A DNA stretch of 64,000 nt from Paenibacillus sp. N3.4 (GCF_008017805.1 NZ_VRTT01000003.1:102549-166548), one strand, 5' to 3'. Counted from the stretch's first letter, positions 17,018-26,917 are shown. Notes: generated by a model not told the origin, from the letters alone. Translations and numbers: made by a program.

Positions 17018-18606
17018 ATGATGATAATAAAAAAGACTACAGCGACTTTTTTAAGCCGCAGAACAACGATAGCAATAATGAGAACGAACCTAAGCAGGAA
17101 GAAGCTCAAGAGCCTAATAAAGAAAGACCTTCCTACTACTATTCTTATGGCCCATACAAATCTGGATCCAATGAAAATAATGAACAAGAAGCACTTACAA
17201 CTTCGGCATCTGGATCAGAAGGGTTGTCCAGTGTTGAAGTGACGCCACCTAAAAATTTAAGGCCTTTTAGTTTTCAACCTGAGACAGGTGCTCCTCAAAA
17301 GCCAGGTTCGTGGGATCCTCATACGAAGAAACGTTCATCGATGAAGAGCATATTCGCGGCCTTCATGGCAGGCGCATTAGTCATAGGTGGGCTAATGTTC
17401 AGTGCTGATAAGTATAACTGGTTTACAGGTGGTCAACATCTTGCATCTGGCGGCTCGCCAACAGCTACTACCGTTAATAACACCAGCGGCAACGGCGGCG
17501 AAGTTAAAAATGTAGGTCTGGATGTGGCTCGCCCGAACAATATTGCAGCGATAGCTCAAAATGCAGGTCCTGCTATCGTCAAAGTTGAATCTTTGGTAAA
17601 AACGAAGCAATCTACGCGCGGAAGTGGCGGCAATTCGCTCTTCGACGACCCATTTTTCCGTCAATTCTTTGGCGATAATGGCGGTGGCGGAAGCACGACT
17701 CCGAATAACCAACAAGGTTCCGGCAGCGGCGAACTGCAGCCTGCTGGGATGGGAACCGGCTTTATTTTCGAGAAAACAGGGTACATCCTAACGAATGAAC
17801 ACGTCGTGGATGGTGCCGATGAAATTCAAATTACGGTTGAAGGCTACGATAAGCCATTTAAAGCCAAATTGCTCGGTAACAGCTACGATTTGGACTTAGC
17901 GGTACTCAAAATCGAAGGAGATAAAGAATTTCCGATTCTTCCGCTAGGCAAAGCTGAGGATGTAAGTGTTGGGGATTGGGTTGTTGCGATCGGTAATCCT
18001 TATGGATTCGATCATACGGTAACAGTAGGTGTGCTGAGTGCCAAGGAGCGTCCGATCAGCATTCCGGATACGAAAGGTACCCGCGAATACAAACATTTAC
18101 TGCAAACTGACGCATCGATCAACCCTGGTAATTCCGGAGGACCGCTGCTCAACCTGAATGGGGAAGTCATTGGTATTAATACCGCTGTTAGCTCCCAAGC
18201 GCAAGGTATCGGGTTCGCGATTCCGACAAGTACGATTTCATCCGTTCTTGAAAATCTCAAAAACAATGTTCAGATTCCTAAAGAACCTGTACCTTACCTA
18301 GGCGTAGGTCTACAAGATATTGGTCAAGATTGGGTTTCGGAATTAAAACTGTCTAATACAGATGGGGCTTTGGTCGGCAGCGTTCAGCGGAAAAGTCCAG
18401 CATTCCAGGCAGGTCTGCGTCAATATGATGTTATCGTAGATATCAATGGGACAAAGGTGAAAAATTCGCAGGAGCTGATTACCAAAGTACAGGCTACCAA
18501 AGTTGGCAGCAAAGTAACATTAGGTCTGATTCGCGACGGCAAGCGGTTGGAAGTGCCCATTACAGTTGGGGACAAAAATACCTTAACTGACGCAACTGCC
18601 AAATAA
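17018..18606 (+). CDS. htrA: HtrA/DegP-type serine protease, frame broken near its start
   Basis: Membrane-anchored protease for misfolded envelope proteins. Order: a polar cytoplasmic N-terminus, one membrane helix (KSIFAAFMAGALVIGGLMF), a trypsin-like domain with His in NEHVVDG, Asp in YDLDLAVLK and Ser in NPGNSGGPL, then a C-terminal PDZ domain. The coding frame stays open and compositionally normal back to base 17020 but contains no ATG, GTG or TTG between 17020 and TTG 17224. The only start with a ribosome site (GGAGG 17005-17009, ATG 17018) is in another frame. One missing base after the ATG, or a -1 shift at A_AAA_AAG (17029-17035), would give a ~529-residue protein. Starting at 17224 would keep the helix and protease but has no good ribosome site. 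Confidence 0.85.
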
Positions 18607-18655
18607 GGATTTAGTAAAACAACTAGAGATAGAAGATGGTTTGTTTAAGATAAAA

Positions 18656-18706
18656 GGAAGTGGAGACCCGCGGGCCGCAAGCTTGCAGGCTCTACTTCTT
18701 TTTTGC
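18656..18706 (+). terminator. Intrinsic terminator after htrA
   Basis: GGAAGTGGAG pairs with CTCTACTTCT (one G-U), with an inner GCAAGCTTGC hairpin, followed by six T. Confidence 0.7.
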
Positions 18707-18763
18707 ATAGCGGCAATTTTGGATACAATGGTATTATGGTAGTGTAGAGGGGGTTTTTCGAGG

Positions 18764-19453
18764 ATGAGAGAGAACATTATGGTCATTGATGATGACGAGA
18801 AAATCACGTCGATGTTAAGACGTGCACTTGCTTTTGAAGGATATTCGGTCATAACGGCTGGCAATGGGCTGGATGGGCTCAAACAAATGCTCGCGACAGA
18901 ACCAAATTTAATCATTCTGGATGTCATGATGCCTCATATAGACGGCTGGGAAGTAGTGCGTCGTGTTCGTGAAAGCGGAAGTGAAGTGCCCATTCTTATG
19001 CTTACAGCCAAAGATGAGATCGATGACCGCGTCAAAGGTTTGGATCTTGGAGCCGATGATTATCTGGTCAAGCCGTTTGCGCTTGAAGAGTTGATGGCTA
19101 GGGTTCGTGTATTGCTGCGCCGCAGAACAGAAAGACCTGAGCAGCAGACGAACAGGTTGACGTATGACAATACGACTCTAGATCTAGATACACGTGAAGT
19201 TTTCCGCGATCAGAAGCTGATAGAGTTGACGACGAAAGAGTTTGATCTATTGCACTTATTCATGCAAAATCCGAAACGGGTATTGTCCAGAGATATTATT
19301 ATGGAAAAAATATGGGGCTACGACTACAGTGGGGAATCCAATGTCCTTGAGGTTTATATTGCGCTGCTTCGTCAGAAGACAGAAGAATTCGGACATAAAC
19401 GCTTAATTCAAACGGTACGGGGAGCGGGGTATGTGCTGAGAGGAGAGTCTTAA
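18764..19453 (+). CDS. OmpR-family response regulator
   Basis: 229 residues: receiver domain with Asp53 in ILDVMMP and the conserved Lys in YLVKPF, then a winged-helix DNA-binding domain (LTTKEFDLLHLFMQNP and a VRGAGYVLR end). It is the partner of the kinase that starts 2 bases after its stop. Position directly after htrA recalls CssRS next to htrB in Bacillus subtilis; an envelope-stress role is therefore plausible but inferred only from context. Confidence 0.9.
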   Translation: MRENIMVIDDDEKITSMLRRALAFEGYSVITAGNGLDGLKQMLATEPNLIILDVMMPHIDGWEVVRRVRESGSEVPILMLTAKDEIDDRVKGLDLGADDYLVKPFALEELMARVRVLLRRRTERPEQQTNRLTYDNTTLDLDTREVFRDQKLIELTTKEFDLLHLFMQNPKRVLSRDIIMEKIWGYDYSGESNVLEVYIALLRQKTEEFGHKRLIQTVRGAGYVLRGES

Positions 19454-19455
19454 TC

Positions 19456-20949
19456 ATGTCGGTCAGGCTTCGGCTAACGCTTTGGTATTCAGGCATATTA
19501 GCTCTTACAATGCTGTTTTTCGGTATTGTGCTCTATTTTTTCTTGAACTACTTTCTCTATGATCAGATTCGTCAGGACTTAATGGATAATGCGGAGAGTA
19601 CCTCTTCTCGTATTCAGAAGAGCTTTGCTCTTTCCCAGAAAGGATTAGTTGTCGATTTAGAATTAGAGAGCAGGGATTTCTATTCCACGAATACTTTTTT
19701 GCAATTGTATAATGTAACGCTTAAGAGTCTAAGCCGTTCAGCAAACCTGCAGCGTTATGATGTCACAATTCCCTTAACAAAGGAAGCTATTGATAAGCTC
19801 CAAACGACCGACGGTTTTTTTGAAAAAACGACGGTAGCTCAAGGTCAGGGACAAGGGCAAAATTTACTCGTTTATCATAAAGGAATCTACGGTCAGCAAA
19901 ATGGGGAACAAAAGCTCATTGGTATCCTTCAAGCCGCGGTTCCTATCGGCAATTATGAGAAAACATCCGTGACACTGCGCTATACGCTCGAAATTTGGGC
20001 GCTGTTAACGATTATCGTAGCAGCCTCATTAGGTTGGTTCCTAGCTAGGAAGGCGCTTCGCCCCATTGAACGCGTCATTGATGCCGCCAATCAGATCGGA
20101 AGCAGCGATGATTTAGAAAAACGTATTTTGTACGACGGACCCAGAGATGAAATTGGCCGTTTAACCGATACGATCAACGGCATGCTCTCCCGTATTCAGG
20201 TTACCTATATGGAGCTGGATGAAGCCTATCGTGCGCAGAGGAGATTCGTCTCGGATGCTTCGCATGAGCTGCGTACACCTCTCACTACGATTCGCGGGAA
20301 TGTGGATCTGCTTGAGAAGATGTGGAAGATGACCTCAGGCAGTACAGAACTAGCCACACCTGATCAGATGGAGCTCTCGCTTGAAGCGATGCATGATATT
20401 GCCGGTGAAGCACAGCGGATGAGCAGACTGGTGAATGATCTTCTGGCTCTTGCTAGAGCAGATGCAGGTATTCAAATGGAGAAAAAGCAAGTGGAGATGC
20501 TGCCGCTCGTTCAAGAAGTGGCAAGAAGAGCCCAATTGCTTGACCATACGGCGGAGTGGCGGTTAGGTGATCTGACTGCTCTAGAACAAGCGACTGTGCT
20601 AGGGAATCGCGACTATTTGCAGCAGCTATTATTTATTTTCATTGAGAATGCGTTTAAGTATACACCGGTGGGATCGGTAACGCTTGAAACGCTACGAACC
20701 GATACATTTATTGGGATCCGGATTTCCGACACGGGAATTGGCATGGACAAGGAAGACGTCCCTCATATATTTGACCGGTTTTATCGCGCAGATTTATCTC
20801 GAGGCTTAACGACAGGTACAGGATTGGGTCTTTCTATAGCCAAATGGATTATAGATGAGCACGATGGATCTGTGGAGGTAACGACCCGTAAGGATGAAGG
20901 CAGTACCTTTATGATTTGGCTTCCTGCTAACTTTCTTATGTCAGTATAA
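19456..20949 (+). CDS. Sensor histidine kinase
   Basis: 497 residues: an N-terminal membrane helix (~10-32), about 140 residues outside, a second helix (~175-198), a HAMP linker, a HisKA domain with His270 in SDASHELRTP, and an ATPase domain with DTGIGM and GLGLSIAKWI. It forms an operon with the preceding response regulator. The signal it senses cannot be read from the sequence. Confidence 0.92.
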   Translation: MSVRLRLTLWYSGILALTMLFFGIVLYFFLNYFLYDQIRQDLMDNAESTSSRIQKSFALSQKGLVVDLELESRDFYSTNTFLQLYNVTLKSLSRSANLQRYDVTIPLTKEAIDKLQTTDGFFEKTTVAQGQGQGQNLLVYHKGIYGQQNGEQKLIGILQAAVPIGNYEKTSVTLRYTLEIWALLTIIVAASLGWFLARKALRPIERVIDAANQIGSSDDLEKRILYDGPRDEIGRLTDTINGMLSRIQVTYMELDEAYRAQRRFVSDASHELRTPLTTIRGNVDLLEKMWKMTSGSTELATPDQMELSLEAMHDIAGEAQRMSRLVNDLLALARADAGIQMEKKQVEMLPLVQEVARRAQLLDHTAEWRLGDLTALEQATVLGNRDYLQQLLFIFIENAFKYTPVGSVTLETLRTDTFIGIRISDTGIGMDKEDVPHIFDRFYRADLSRGLTTGTGLGLSIAKWIIDEHDGSVEVTTRKDEGSTFMIWLPANFLMSV

Positions 20950-20995
20950 TCCGCTATAATAAGAGGAAATAAGATGACTTAGGCAGGTGGAAGAA

Positions 20996-21952
20996 ATGGA
21001 AGTTCTCCGAATATCACCAAGAGGCTACTGTTATGGTGTTGTTGATGCTATGGCGTTAGCTATGCAAACCGCTAAAAACTTAAATCTTCCCAGACCTATT
21101 TATATATTAGGTATGATTGTTCATAATGCTCATGTGACTGATTTTTTCAAAGAAGAAGGCGTTATTACGTTAGATGGCGATAATCGCCTTGAAATTTTGG
21201 AGCAAGTCGAGAAGGGGACTGTTATTTTCACCGCCCATGGTGTATCTCCCGAAGTTCGCCGCAGAGCCAGAGACAAAGGTTTGACCGTCGTTGACGCTAC
21301 TTGCCCGGATGTAACACGCACCCATGATTTGATTCGTGAGAAAGTGGCCGATGGTTACGAAATTATATATATTGGTAAAAAGGGTCACCCTGAACCTGAA
21401 GGTGCTATAGGTGTTGCTCCGGAGCATGTTCACCTGATTGAAAAGCTGGAAGAAGCTGAGAATCTCAACCTACAGGATAAACGCGTCATTATTACCAATC
21501 AAACAACGATGAGCCAATGGGATATTCGTCACATTATGAATCGTTTGTTAGAGCTTTTTCCTAAGGCTGAAATTCATAACGAAATTTGCCTTGCGACCCA
21601 AGTCAGACAAGAAGCTGTAGCTGAACAAGCCAAAGAAGTCGACCTTGTCATCGTAGTGGGAGACCCCAAAAGTAACAATTCCAATCGCTTAGCGCAAGTT
21701 TCAGAGGATATTGCCGGCGTGAAGGCGTATAGAATATCTGATGTCTCCGAATTGGACCGTAATTGGTTAACCCATGTACGCAAGGTCGGTGTGACATCGG
21801 GGGCTTCGACGCCTACTCCCATTACCAAAGAGGTGATTACCTATTTGGAAAGCTATGATGCGAAAAATGAAACCAGTTGGGAAATTAAACGTACTATTAA
21901 TATGAAGAAACTCATTCCTACCGCCAAAACTAAAGCGGCTAGTAGTGAGTAA
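20996..21952 (+). CDS. ispH: 4-Hydroxy-3-methylbut-2-enyl diphosphate reductase
   Basis: Last enzyme of the MEP isoprenoid pathway; it makes IPP and DMAPP with a [4Fe-4S] cluster. The three cluster cysteines are in RGYCYGV (Cys12), DATCPDV and EICLATQ. The conserved SNNSNRL segment is also seen. ATG 20996 gives 318 residues and has AGGTGG upstream; GTG 20987 is in frame but overlaps that site. The next gene follows after 65 bases. Confidence 0.95.
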   Translation: MEVLRISPRGYCYGVVDAMALAMQTAKNLNLPRPIYILGMIVHNAHVTDFFKEEGVITLDGDNRLEILEQVEKGTVIFTAHGVSPEVRRRARDKGLTVVDATCPDVTRTHDLIREKVADGYEIIYIGKKGHPEPEGAIGVAPEHVHLIEKLEEAENLNLQDKRVIITNQTTMSQWDIRHIMNRLLELFPKAEIHNEICLATQVRQEAVAEQAKEVDLVIVVGDPKSNNSNRLAQVSEDIAGVKAYRISDVSELDRNWLTHVRKVGVTSGASTPTPITKEVITYLESYDAKNETSWEIKRTINMKKLIPTAKTKAASSE

Positions 21953-22017
21953 CGACACACTTATTCCACTCGACGGGATTGAGAAACAGCATGCAAAGTG
22001 CACAGAAGGTGAAACCT

Positions 22018-22530
22018 ATGAAAGCTCGCTACGACTGGAAAAGCACCAAGCGTTGGTTTAAGTATAAATACTTGCTTCTTTTACGTGCCAAAGGTGGTCC
22101 TTCCAAGGTAGCACGCGGCTTCTCGATTGGCTTATTTGTAGAGATGTTTACCTTACCTACTGCTGGGTTTGCCTTTGTTCTAATATTCCCTTTGGTTTAT
22201 TTATTAAGAGCGAATTTACCAGGTGCATTAATTGGTTTTGTTTTTGGCAAAATTATTTATATTCCTTTCTCCATTCTTAACAAGCAGGTTGGCGATTGGT
22301 TGGTGCCGAAACATTTTAAGTATTATCTGATTCACCATCTGCCCCATATGCTGTCTAATATTATAAGAAGTGGACTGGACCTGATTGTCGGGGGGATGGT
22401 AGTGGGTACTGCACTTGGACTCATTGTTTACTTCCCAGTTATGCTGCTGCTTCAATATCATTCTAATCGTCGCAAAGAGAAGCGCAGAATTCGTAAAGAT
22501 GAACTCGCTGCCCCAAAAGCAAATGAATAG
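22018..22530 (+). CDS. DUF2062 membrane protein
   Basis: 170-residue protein of the DUF2062 family, function unknown. After a basic N-terminus it has the typical GxSxGLFVxxFTLP-like segment (RGFSIGLFVEMFTLP) and about three membrane helices, then a Lys/Arg-rich tail. ATG 22018 is preferred because AGAAGGTG lies just upstream; TTG 21979 and ATG 21991 are in frame but have weak sites. Confidence 0.8.
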   Translation: MKARYDWKSTKRWFKYKYLLLLRAKGGPSKVARGFSIGLFVEMFTLPTAGFAFVLIFPLVYLLRANLPGALIGFVFGKIIYIPFSILNKQVGDWLVPKHFKYYLIHHLPHMLSNIIRSGLDLIVGGMVVGTALGLIVYFPVMLLLQYHSNRRKEKRRIRKDELAAPKANE

Positions 22531-22540
22531 TAAATAAATT

Positions 22541-22568
22541 AACGCTTGACGAAAATTCGTCAGGCGTT
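22541..22568 (+). terminator. Hairpin, probable terminator after the DUF2062 gene
   Basis: AACGCTTGACGAA pairs with TTCGTCAGGCGTT (one wobble) around two bases. The following sequence is only moderately T-rich, so termination may be partial. Confidence 0.5.
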
Positions 22569-22674
22569 GTATATTTACTTTAGTGATTAAAAGCGTAACA
22601 GCATAAAAGCTTAAAAGCGAACAAGCGTTGATGTGAATAAGTGTTTTAACCCATAAATGAGGAGCGTGCGTACC

Positions 22675-23718
22675 ATGATCGCAATTACATCCAACAAAAC
22701 TTCTGATGAGCGTATTCAAGAAATCGTACAATTTATTGAAAAGCAAGGTGTTCAAGCTCATGTCTCTAAAGGTGAAGATCGCACCGTTATTGGTATTATT
22801 GGTCAAGCAGACCCGAAATTAGCAGAGCATCTGCGTCAAATGTCAGGAGTTGAGCAAGTCGTGAAAATTTCGAAATCTTACAAATTAGCAAGTCGTGACT
22901 TTCATCCGGCAGATACCGTTATCAAAATTAAAGGTGTAGAAATTGGTGGCGAGCAATTAGTAGTAATGGGTGGGCCTTGTGCTGTAGAAACACCGGAACA
23001 AATTGACGAGATCGCTCGCTTGGTTAAAGCAGCAGGCGGTCAAGTTCTCCGCGGCGGCGCGTTTAAGCCAAGAACAGGTCCTTACAGCTTCCAAGGCGTT
23101 GGCGTTGAAGGTTTAATCATGATGGCGGAAGCGGGTAAGAAGCATGGTCTTCTCACGATTACAGAAGTAATGACACCTGAATACGTAGATGTGTGTGCGC
23201 AATATGCCGATATTCTACAAGTAGGCACACGCAATATGCAAAACTTCGATTTGCTGCGCAAATTGGGGACGATTCAAACGCCGGTTCTGCTTAAGCGTGG
23301 TTTCAGCTCCACCTACGATGAGTTCTTGAACGCGGCAGAGTATATCCTTGCCGGCGGCAATCCGAATGTGATGCTCTGTGAGCGCGGAATCCGTACATTT
23401 GAAACGTACACACGGAATACGCTAGATTTGTCTGCGATTCCTGTTCTGAAACAATTAAGCCACCTTCCAGTCATTTCCGATCCAAGTCACGGTACCGGAC
23501 GCAGAGAGTTGGTTGTTCCGATGACCAAAGCTTCCGTTGCTGCGGGAGCAGACGGTCTGATTATCGAAATGCATACGGATCCGGACAACTCAATGACAGG
23601 CGACGGCGTTCAGTCCTTGTTCCCAGATCAATTTGCCAAATTGCTAGTTGATCTGGAGAAGCTTGCTCCTCTTCTTGATAAAAAATTTGATACAAAAAAA
23701 GAAGCGATTTTGGCCTAA
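22675..23718 (+). CDS. aroF: 3-Deoxy-7-phosphoheptulonate synthase
   Basis: First enzyme of the shikimate pathway, joining PEP and erythrose 4-phosphate. The protein has 347 residues. The first ~70 are a ferredoxin-like regulatory domain, as in the Thermotoga enzyme. The barrel has MGGPCAVET, FKPRTGPYSFQG and SDPSHGTGRRELV. ATG 22675 has GAGGAG (22659-22664) upstream. The family can be called AroA(G) or AroF by genome; I use aroF. A terminator follows. Confidence 0.93.
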   Translation: MIAITSNKTSDERIQEIVQFIEKQGVQAHVSKGEDRTVIGIIGQADPKLAEHLRQMSGVEQVVKISKSYKLASRDFHPADTVIKIKGVEIGGEQLVVMGGPCAVETPEQIDEIARLVKAAGGQVLRGGAFKPRTGPYSFQGVGVEGLIMMAEAGKKHGLLTITEVMTPEYVDVCAQYADILQVGTRNMQNFDLLRKLGTIQTPVLLKRGFSSTYDEFLNAAEYILAGGNPNVMLCERGIRTFETYTRNTLDLSAIPVLKQLSHLPVISDPSHGTGRRELVVPMTKASVAAGADGLIIEMHTDPDNSMTGDGVQSLFPDQFAKLLVDLEKLAPLLDKKFDTKKEAILA

Positions 23719-23736
23719 TGAGTGATTTTTAGATAG

Positions 23737-23777
23737 AGACTGGTTTCTTCGACATGAAGAAGCTAGTCTTCTTTTTG
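23737..23777 (+). terminator. Intrinsic terminator after the DAHP synthase gene
   Basis: AGACTGGTTTCTTC pairs with GAAGAAGCTAGTCT (two mismatched or wobble positions), followed by TCTTTTT. Confidence 0.8.
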
Positions 23778-23804
23778 TGCAGATGGGACAAATCTGTGAA
23801 ATTG

Positions 23805-23821
23805 TGTAAGATTAGCTTACA
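23805..23821. promoter_or_regulatory. GlnR/TnrA operator upstream of glnA
   Basis: TGTAAGATTAGCTTACA is a perfect match to TGTNA-N7-TNACA and also a near-perfect palindrome. It lies upstream of the glnA -35 element. Confidence 0.8.
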
Positions 23822-23849
23822 CATAAATAAAAAATACCTGACATAAGTA

Positions 23850-23879
23850 TTGACTGCGAAAGCTGAAAAGCTATATAAT
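23850..23879 (+). promoter_or_regulatory. Sigma-A promoter of glnA
   Basis: TTGACT at 23850-23855, 18-base spacer, TATAAT at 23874-23879. The leader to the start codon is about 75 bases. Confidence 0.75.
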
Positions 23880-23959
23880 ATGTGCAAGATAACAACCAAA
23901 AAGATGAACAATAATCGTGTAAAGTACGTTGAATGTACGGAAATGGGAGGTATTTTTAA

Positions 23960-25384
23960 ATGTCAGTTCAAAATGTGTTGAACCTTATCAAGGAAAAAAA
24001 CATCGAGTGGGTAGATTTTCGTTTCGTAGGTCTTTCCGGTAAAGCGCACCATATTTCTTTGCCTTCAACAGAAGTAGATGAAGAAACTTTCGTAAATGGG
24101 GTAGCTTTTGATGGTTCTTCCATCGCGGGATTCCGTGGTATTGAACAATCTGACATGGTTATGATGCCAGATACAGAAACTGCTTACGTAGATCCTTTCA
24201 CCGCTCACCCTACTTTGGTTATTATGAGCAACATCCATACGCCAGAAGGCGAACGTTATGATCGCGATCCACGCAGTATTGCTCAAAAAGCAGAAGAATA
24301 TTTGCAAACAACAGGTGTTGGTACAACAGCATTCTTCGCTCCTGAGTCCGAGTTCTTCATTTTTGACGATGTTCGTTATGAGAACGGAATGAACAAATCC
24401 TACTTCGAAGTTGACTCCGAAGAAGCAGGTTGGAACACAGGCCGTAAAGAAGAAGGCGGGAACCTAGCTTATAAAGTTCCTGTTAAAGGCGGTTACGTTC
24501 CAGTAGCTCCAGTTGACTCTCAACAAGATATTCGCTCCGAAATGTGTAACCGACTTGCTGATGCAGGCTTGCGCATTGAGCGTCATCATCATGAAGTGGC
24601 TACAGCGGGTCAAGCTGAAATCAACTTCCGTTTTGATACATTGACTAAAACAGCAGACAACCTGCTCAAATACAAATATATCGTTGCTAACACAGCTAGA
24701 GAATATGGCAAAGTAGCTACTTTCATGCCGAAACCACTGTTTGGTGACAATGGTAGCGGTATGCACGTACACATGTCCATCTTCAACGAAGGAGAGCCTT
24801 TGTTCTATGAAAAAGGAGCTTATGCAAACCTGAGTGAAATGGCAATCAACTATATCGGTGGTATTCTGTATCACGCACCAGCTTTGATTGCATTGACTAA
24901 CCCAAGTACAAACTCCTTCAAACGTCTGGTTCCAGGTTACGAAGCACCGGTTAACCTTGTATTCTCCAAAGGTAACCGCTCCGCGGCAGTTCGTATTCCG
25001 ATTGCAGCTGTGACACCTAAAGGTTGTCGTATCGAATTCCGTACACCGGATAGCACAGCTAACCCATACCTTGCATTCGCAGCTATGCTGATGGCAGGTC
25101 TTGACGGTATCAAAAAGAAAATCGATCCACGCGCGCTTGGATACGGTCCTTTCGATACAAACATCTATGAAATGTCCGACGCTGAGAAAGCTGAAATCCG
25201 CAGCGTTCCTGGTACATTAGATGAAGCTTTAGATGCTCTTGCAGCTGATTCCGACTTCTTGATCGAGGGCGGCGTATTCACACAAGATTTCATCGATAAC
25301 TATATCGAATTGAAACGTGGAGAAGCGAAATCTGTTGCAATCCGTATTCACCCACACGAGTACAACTTGTACTTCGATTGCTAA
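23960..25384 (+). CDS. glnA: Glutamine synthetase type I, GSI-beta-like
   Basis: 474-residue enzyme that makes glutamine from glutamate, ammonia and ATP as a dodecamer. Core motifs: FDGSSI, PESEFFIFD, GDNGSGMHVHMS and NRSAAVRIP. It is longer than the ~444-residue GSI-alpha enzymes of Bacilli. It has the extra internal segment seen in proteobacterial GSI-beta (GWNTGRKEEGGNLAYKVPVK) and a tyrosine at the adenylylation-loop position (Tyr403 in NIYEMSD). GSI-beta enzymes are classically controlled by GlnE adenylylation. The upstream GlnR/TnrA operator points instead to Gram-positive nitrogen control. No glnR is adjacent. Confidence 0.95.
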   Translation: MSVQNVLNLIKEKNIEWVDFRFVGLSGKAHHISLPSTEVDEETFVNGVAFDGSSIAGFRGIEQSDMVMMPDTETAYVDPFTAHPTLVIMSNIHTPEGERYDRDPRSIAQKAEEYLQTTGVGTTAFFAPESEFFIFDDVRYENGMNKSYFEVDSEEAGWNTGRKEEGGNLAYKVPVKGGYVPVAPVDSQQDIRSEMCNRLADAGLRIERHHHEVATAGQAEINFRFDTLTKTADNLLKYKYIVANTAREYGKVATFMPKPLFGDNGSGMHVHMSIFNEGEPLFYEKGAYANLSEMAINYIGGILYHAPALIALTNPSTNSFKRLVPGYEAPVNLVFSKGNRSAAVRIPIAAVTPKGCRIEFRTPDSTANPYLAFAAMLMAGLDGIKKKIDPRALGYGPFDTNIYEMSDAEKAEIRSVPGTLDEALDALAADSDFLIEGGVFTQDFIDNYIELKRGEAKSVAIRIHPHEYNLYFDC

Positions 25385-25412
25385 TTCTTTAGCACTTATA
25401 CATGTATCATAG

Positions 25413-25451
25413 GCTGTCTCTTCCTTTGCTATAATGGAAGAGACAGCTTTT
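25413..25451 (+). terminator. Intrinsic terminator after glnA
   Basis: GCTGTCTCTTCC pairs perfectly with GGAAGAGACAGC around 11 bases, followed by TTTT. Confidence 0.88.
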
Positions 25452-25572
25452 ACTATCCATAAACATTTGATGTGAAGAAACCTTGGACCTGGTCCTTGGT
25501 TTCTTTGTCGCTCCTCATACTTATGACATATTTGTGTGGTAGAGTATGGAAATCAAGGTGAGGGGGGAGATC

Positions 25573-26898
25573 ATGGGCCTTTTGCTTGTACCATGGACTA
25601 ACAAGGAAGTTGTTCATTTATTGAATCGAGCTGGATTCGGTTCGAATGAAGAAGAAATTGATGCTTGCGTCAAACTTGGCCGGGAGGAAACCGTCAGACG
25701 GCTCATAGCCGGCGAAGCTTTAATGAGTGATAGTAAACCGCTCACGCCATTCGAACAATTGTCTGAAGGCAATAAAGTGCTGGATCCCTTGCAGCTAGGG
25801 GATCAACAGATGTATTGGTTATATCAGATGGTCAATTCCGGAGCACCCCTAATTGAAAAAATGACGCTATTCTGGCATGGACATTTTGCCACAGCGAATT
25901 ACAAAGTTGGCGATGTTGCGTTAATGGTTCAACAAAATAAATTATTTCGTAAATATGCGCTCGGCAATTTTAAAGAGCTGGTCCTTGCCGTAGGCCAAGA
26001 CCCCGCTATGATGATATGGCTTGATGTGAATAAGAACAAAAAAGGCAAGCCCAACGAGAATTACGCTCGCGAAGCTATGGAACTGTTCACCCTTGGCATC
26101 GGTCATTATACAGAGCAGGATGTGAAGGAAGCTGCGCGTGCTTTTACAGGTTGGACCTATGATAAGAAAGAAAACAAAGTAGCCTATAATTTCAAGCAAC
26201 ATGACAGCGATAATAAGACATTGCTTGCTGAAACAGGAAAGCTGGATGCCCAAAGTGCCATAGATATTATATTTCATCAAAAAGCATTGCCTGTTTTTCT
26301 GGCTAAAAAGCTTCTTACTTATTTTGCTGCAGATCATCCTTCGGAAAGCTGGATAACAAAAGTTGCTGAAGATATTGCGACGAAACCATCAGTGGGAGAA
26401 GTACTTCAAGCGCTCTTTCTATCCGATGAATTCTATGATGAGAAGCTGCGTCTATCCCTCATCAAAACACCGGTGGATTATGTAGCGGGTATCCTGAAAG
26501 CCTGTCGTCTACCTGTCACGAAAGGACATGCGCAGGCGATGCGAAAGATGGGGCAGGAGCTGTATTCACCTCCTGATGTCGCAGGTTGGAGAGGGGGAGC
26601 TTCTTGGTTAAATACCAACTCCTTGTTAGCGAGGTACCAGTTCGCAGAATCTGTCGCCAAGCAAATGAATGGAAAAACGCTCACTTCACCTTCCTATACG
26701 CCCAAGCAGACAGATAGACCTGAGGAGTGGGTGAACCTTTGGACTCAGAATCTCGGGATGTCCGTGTTGTCGGACAAGACCATTCAAAGCTTAACCGCAT
26801 ACGCTGACGATACTATCATTCACACCAAGCAAAAGAGTGCGGGTTTGCGGGGGTTGCTTCACTTAATGTTAATAAGTCCGGAAGCACAAATGAAATAG
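25573..26898 (+). CDS. DUF1800 protein
   Basis: 441-residue protein of the DUF1800 family, function unknown. Family marks include an early HLLNRAGFG segment, MTLFWHGHFAT, ENYAREAMELFTLGIGHYTEQDV and FTGWTY, and the late PPDVAGWRGG. ATG 25573 has GGGGGAG just upstream, so I chose it over ATG 25546. No signal peptide is obvious. DUF1800 genes are commonly paired with DUF1501 genes, as here (19 bases apart), so the two products probably act together. Confidence 0.88.
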   Translation: MGLLLVPWTNKEVVHLLNRAGFGSNEEEIDACVKLGREETVRRLIAGEALMSDSKPLTPFEQLSEGNKVLDPLQLGDQQMYWLYQMVNSGAPLIEKMTLFWHGHFATANYKVGDVALMVQQNKLFRKYALGNFKELVLAVGQDPAMMIWLDVNKNKKGKPNENYAREAMELFTLGIGHYTEQDVKEAARAFTGWTYDKKENKVAYNFKQHDSDNKTLLAETGKLDAQSAIDIIFHQKALPVFLAKKLLTYFAADHPSESWITKVAEDIATKPSVGEVLQALFLSDEFYDEKLRLSLIKTPVDYVAGILKACRLPVTKGHAQAMRKMGQELYSPPDVAGWRGGASWLNTNSLLARYQFAESVAKQMNGKTLTSPSYTPKQTDRPEEWVNLWTQNLGMSVLSDKTIQSLTAYADDTIIHTKQKSAGLRGLLHLMLISPEAQMK

Positions 26899-26917
26899 CC
26901 GTTTAAGGAGTGGGATC

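Noticed and set aside
17003..17242. 79-codon frame at the htrA start
   Set aside because: It is the shifted frame of htrA; its translation is low-complexity and the other frame continues into the conserved protein.
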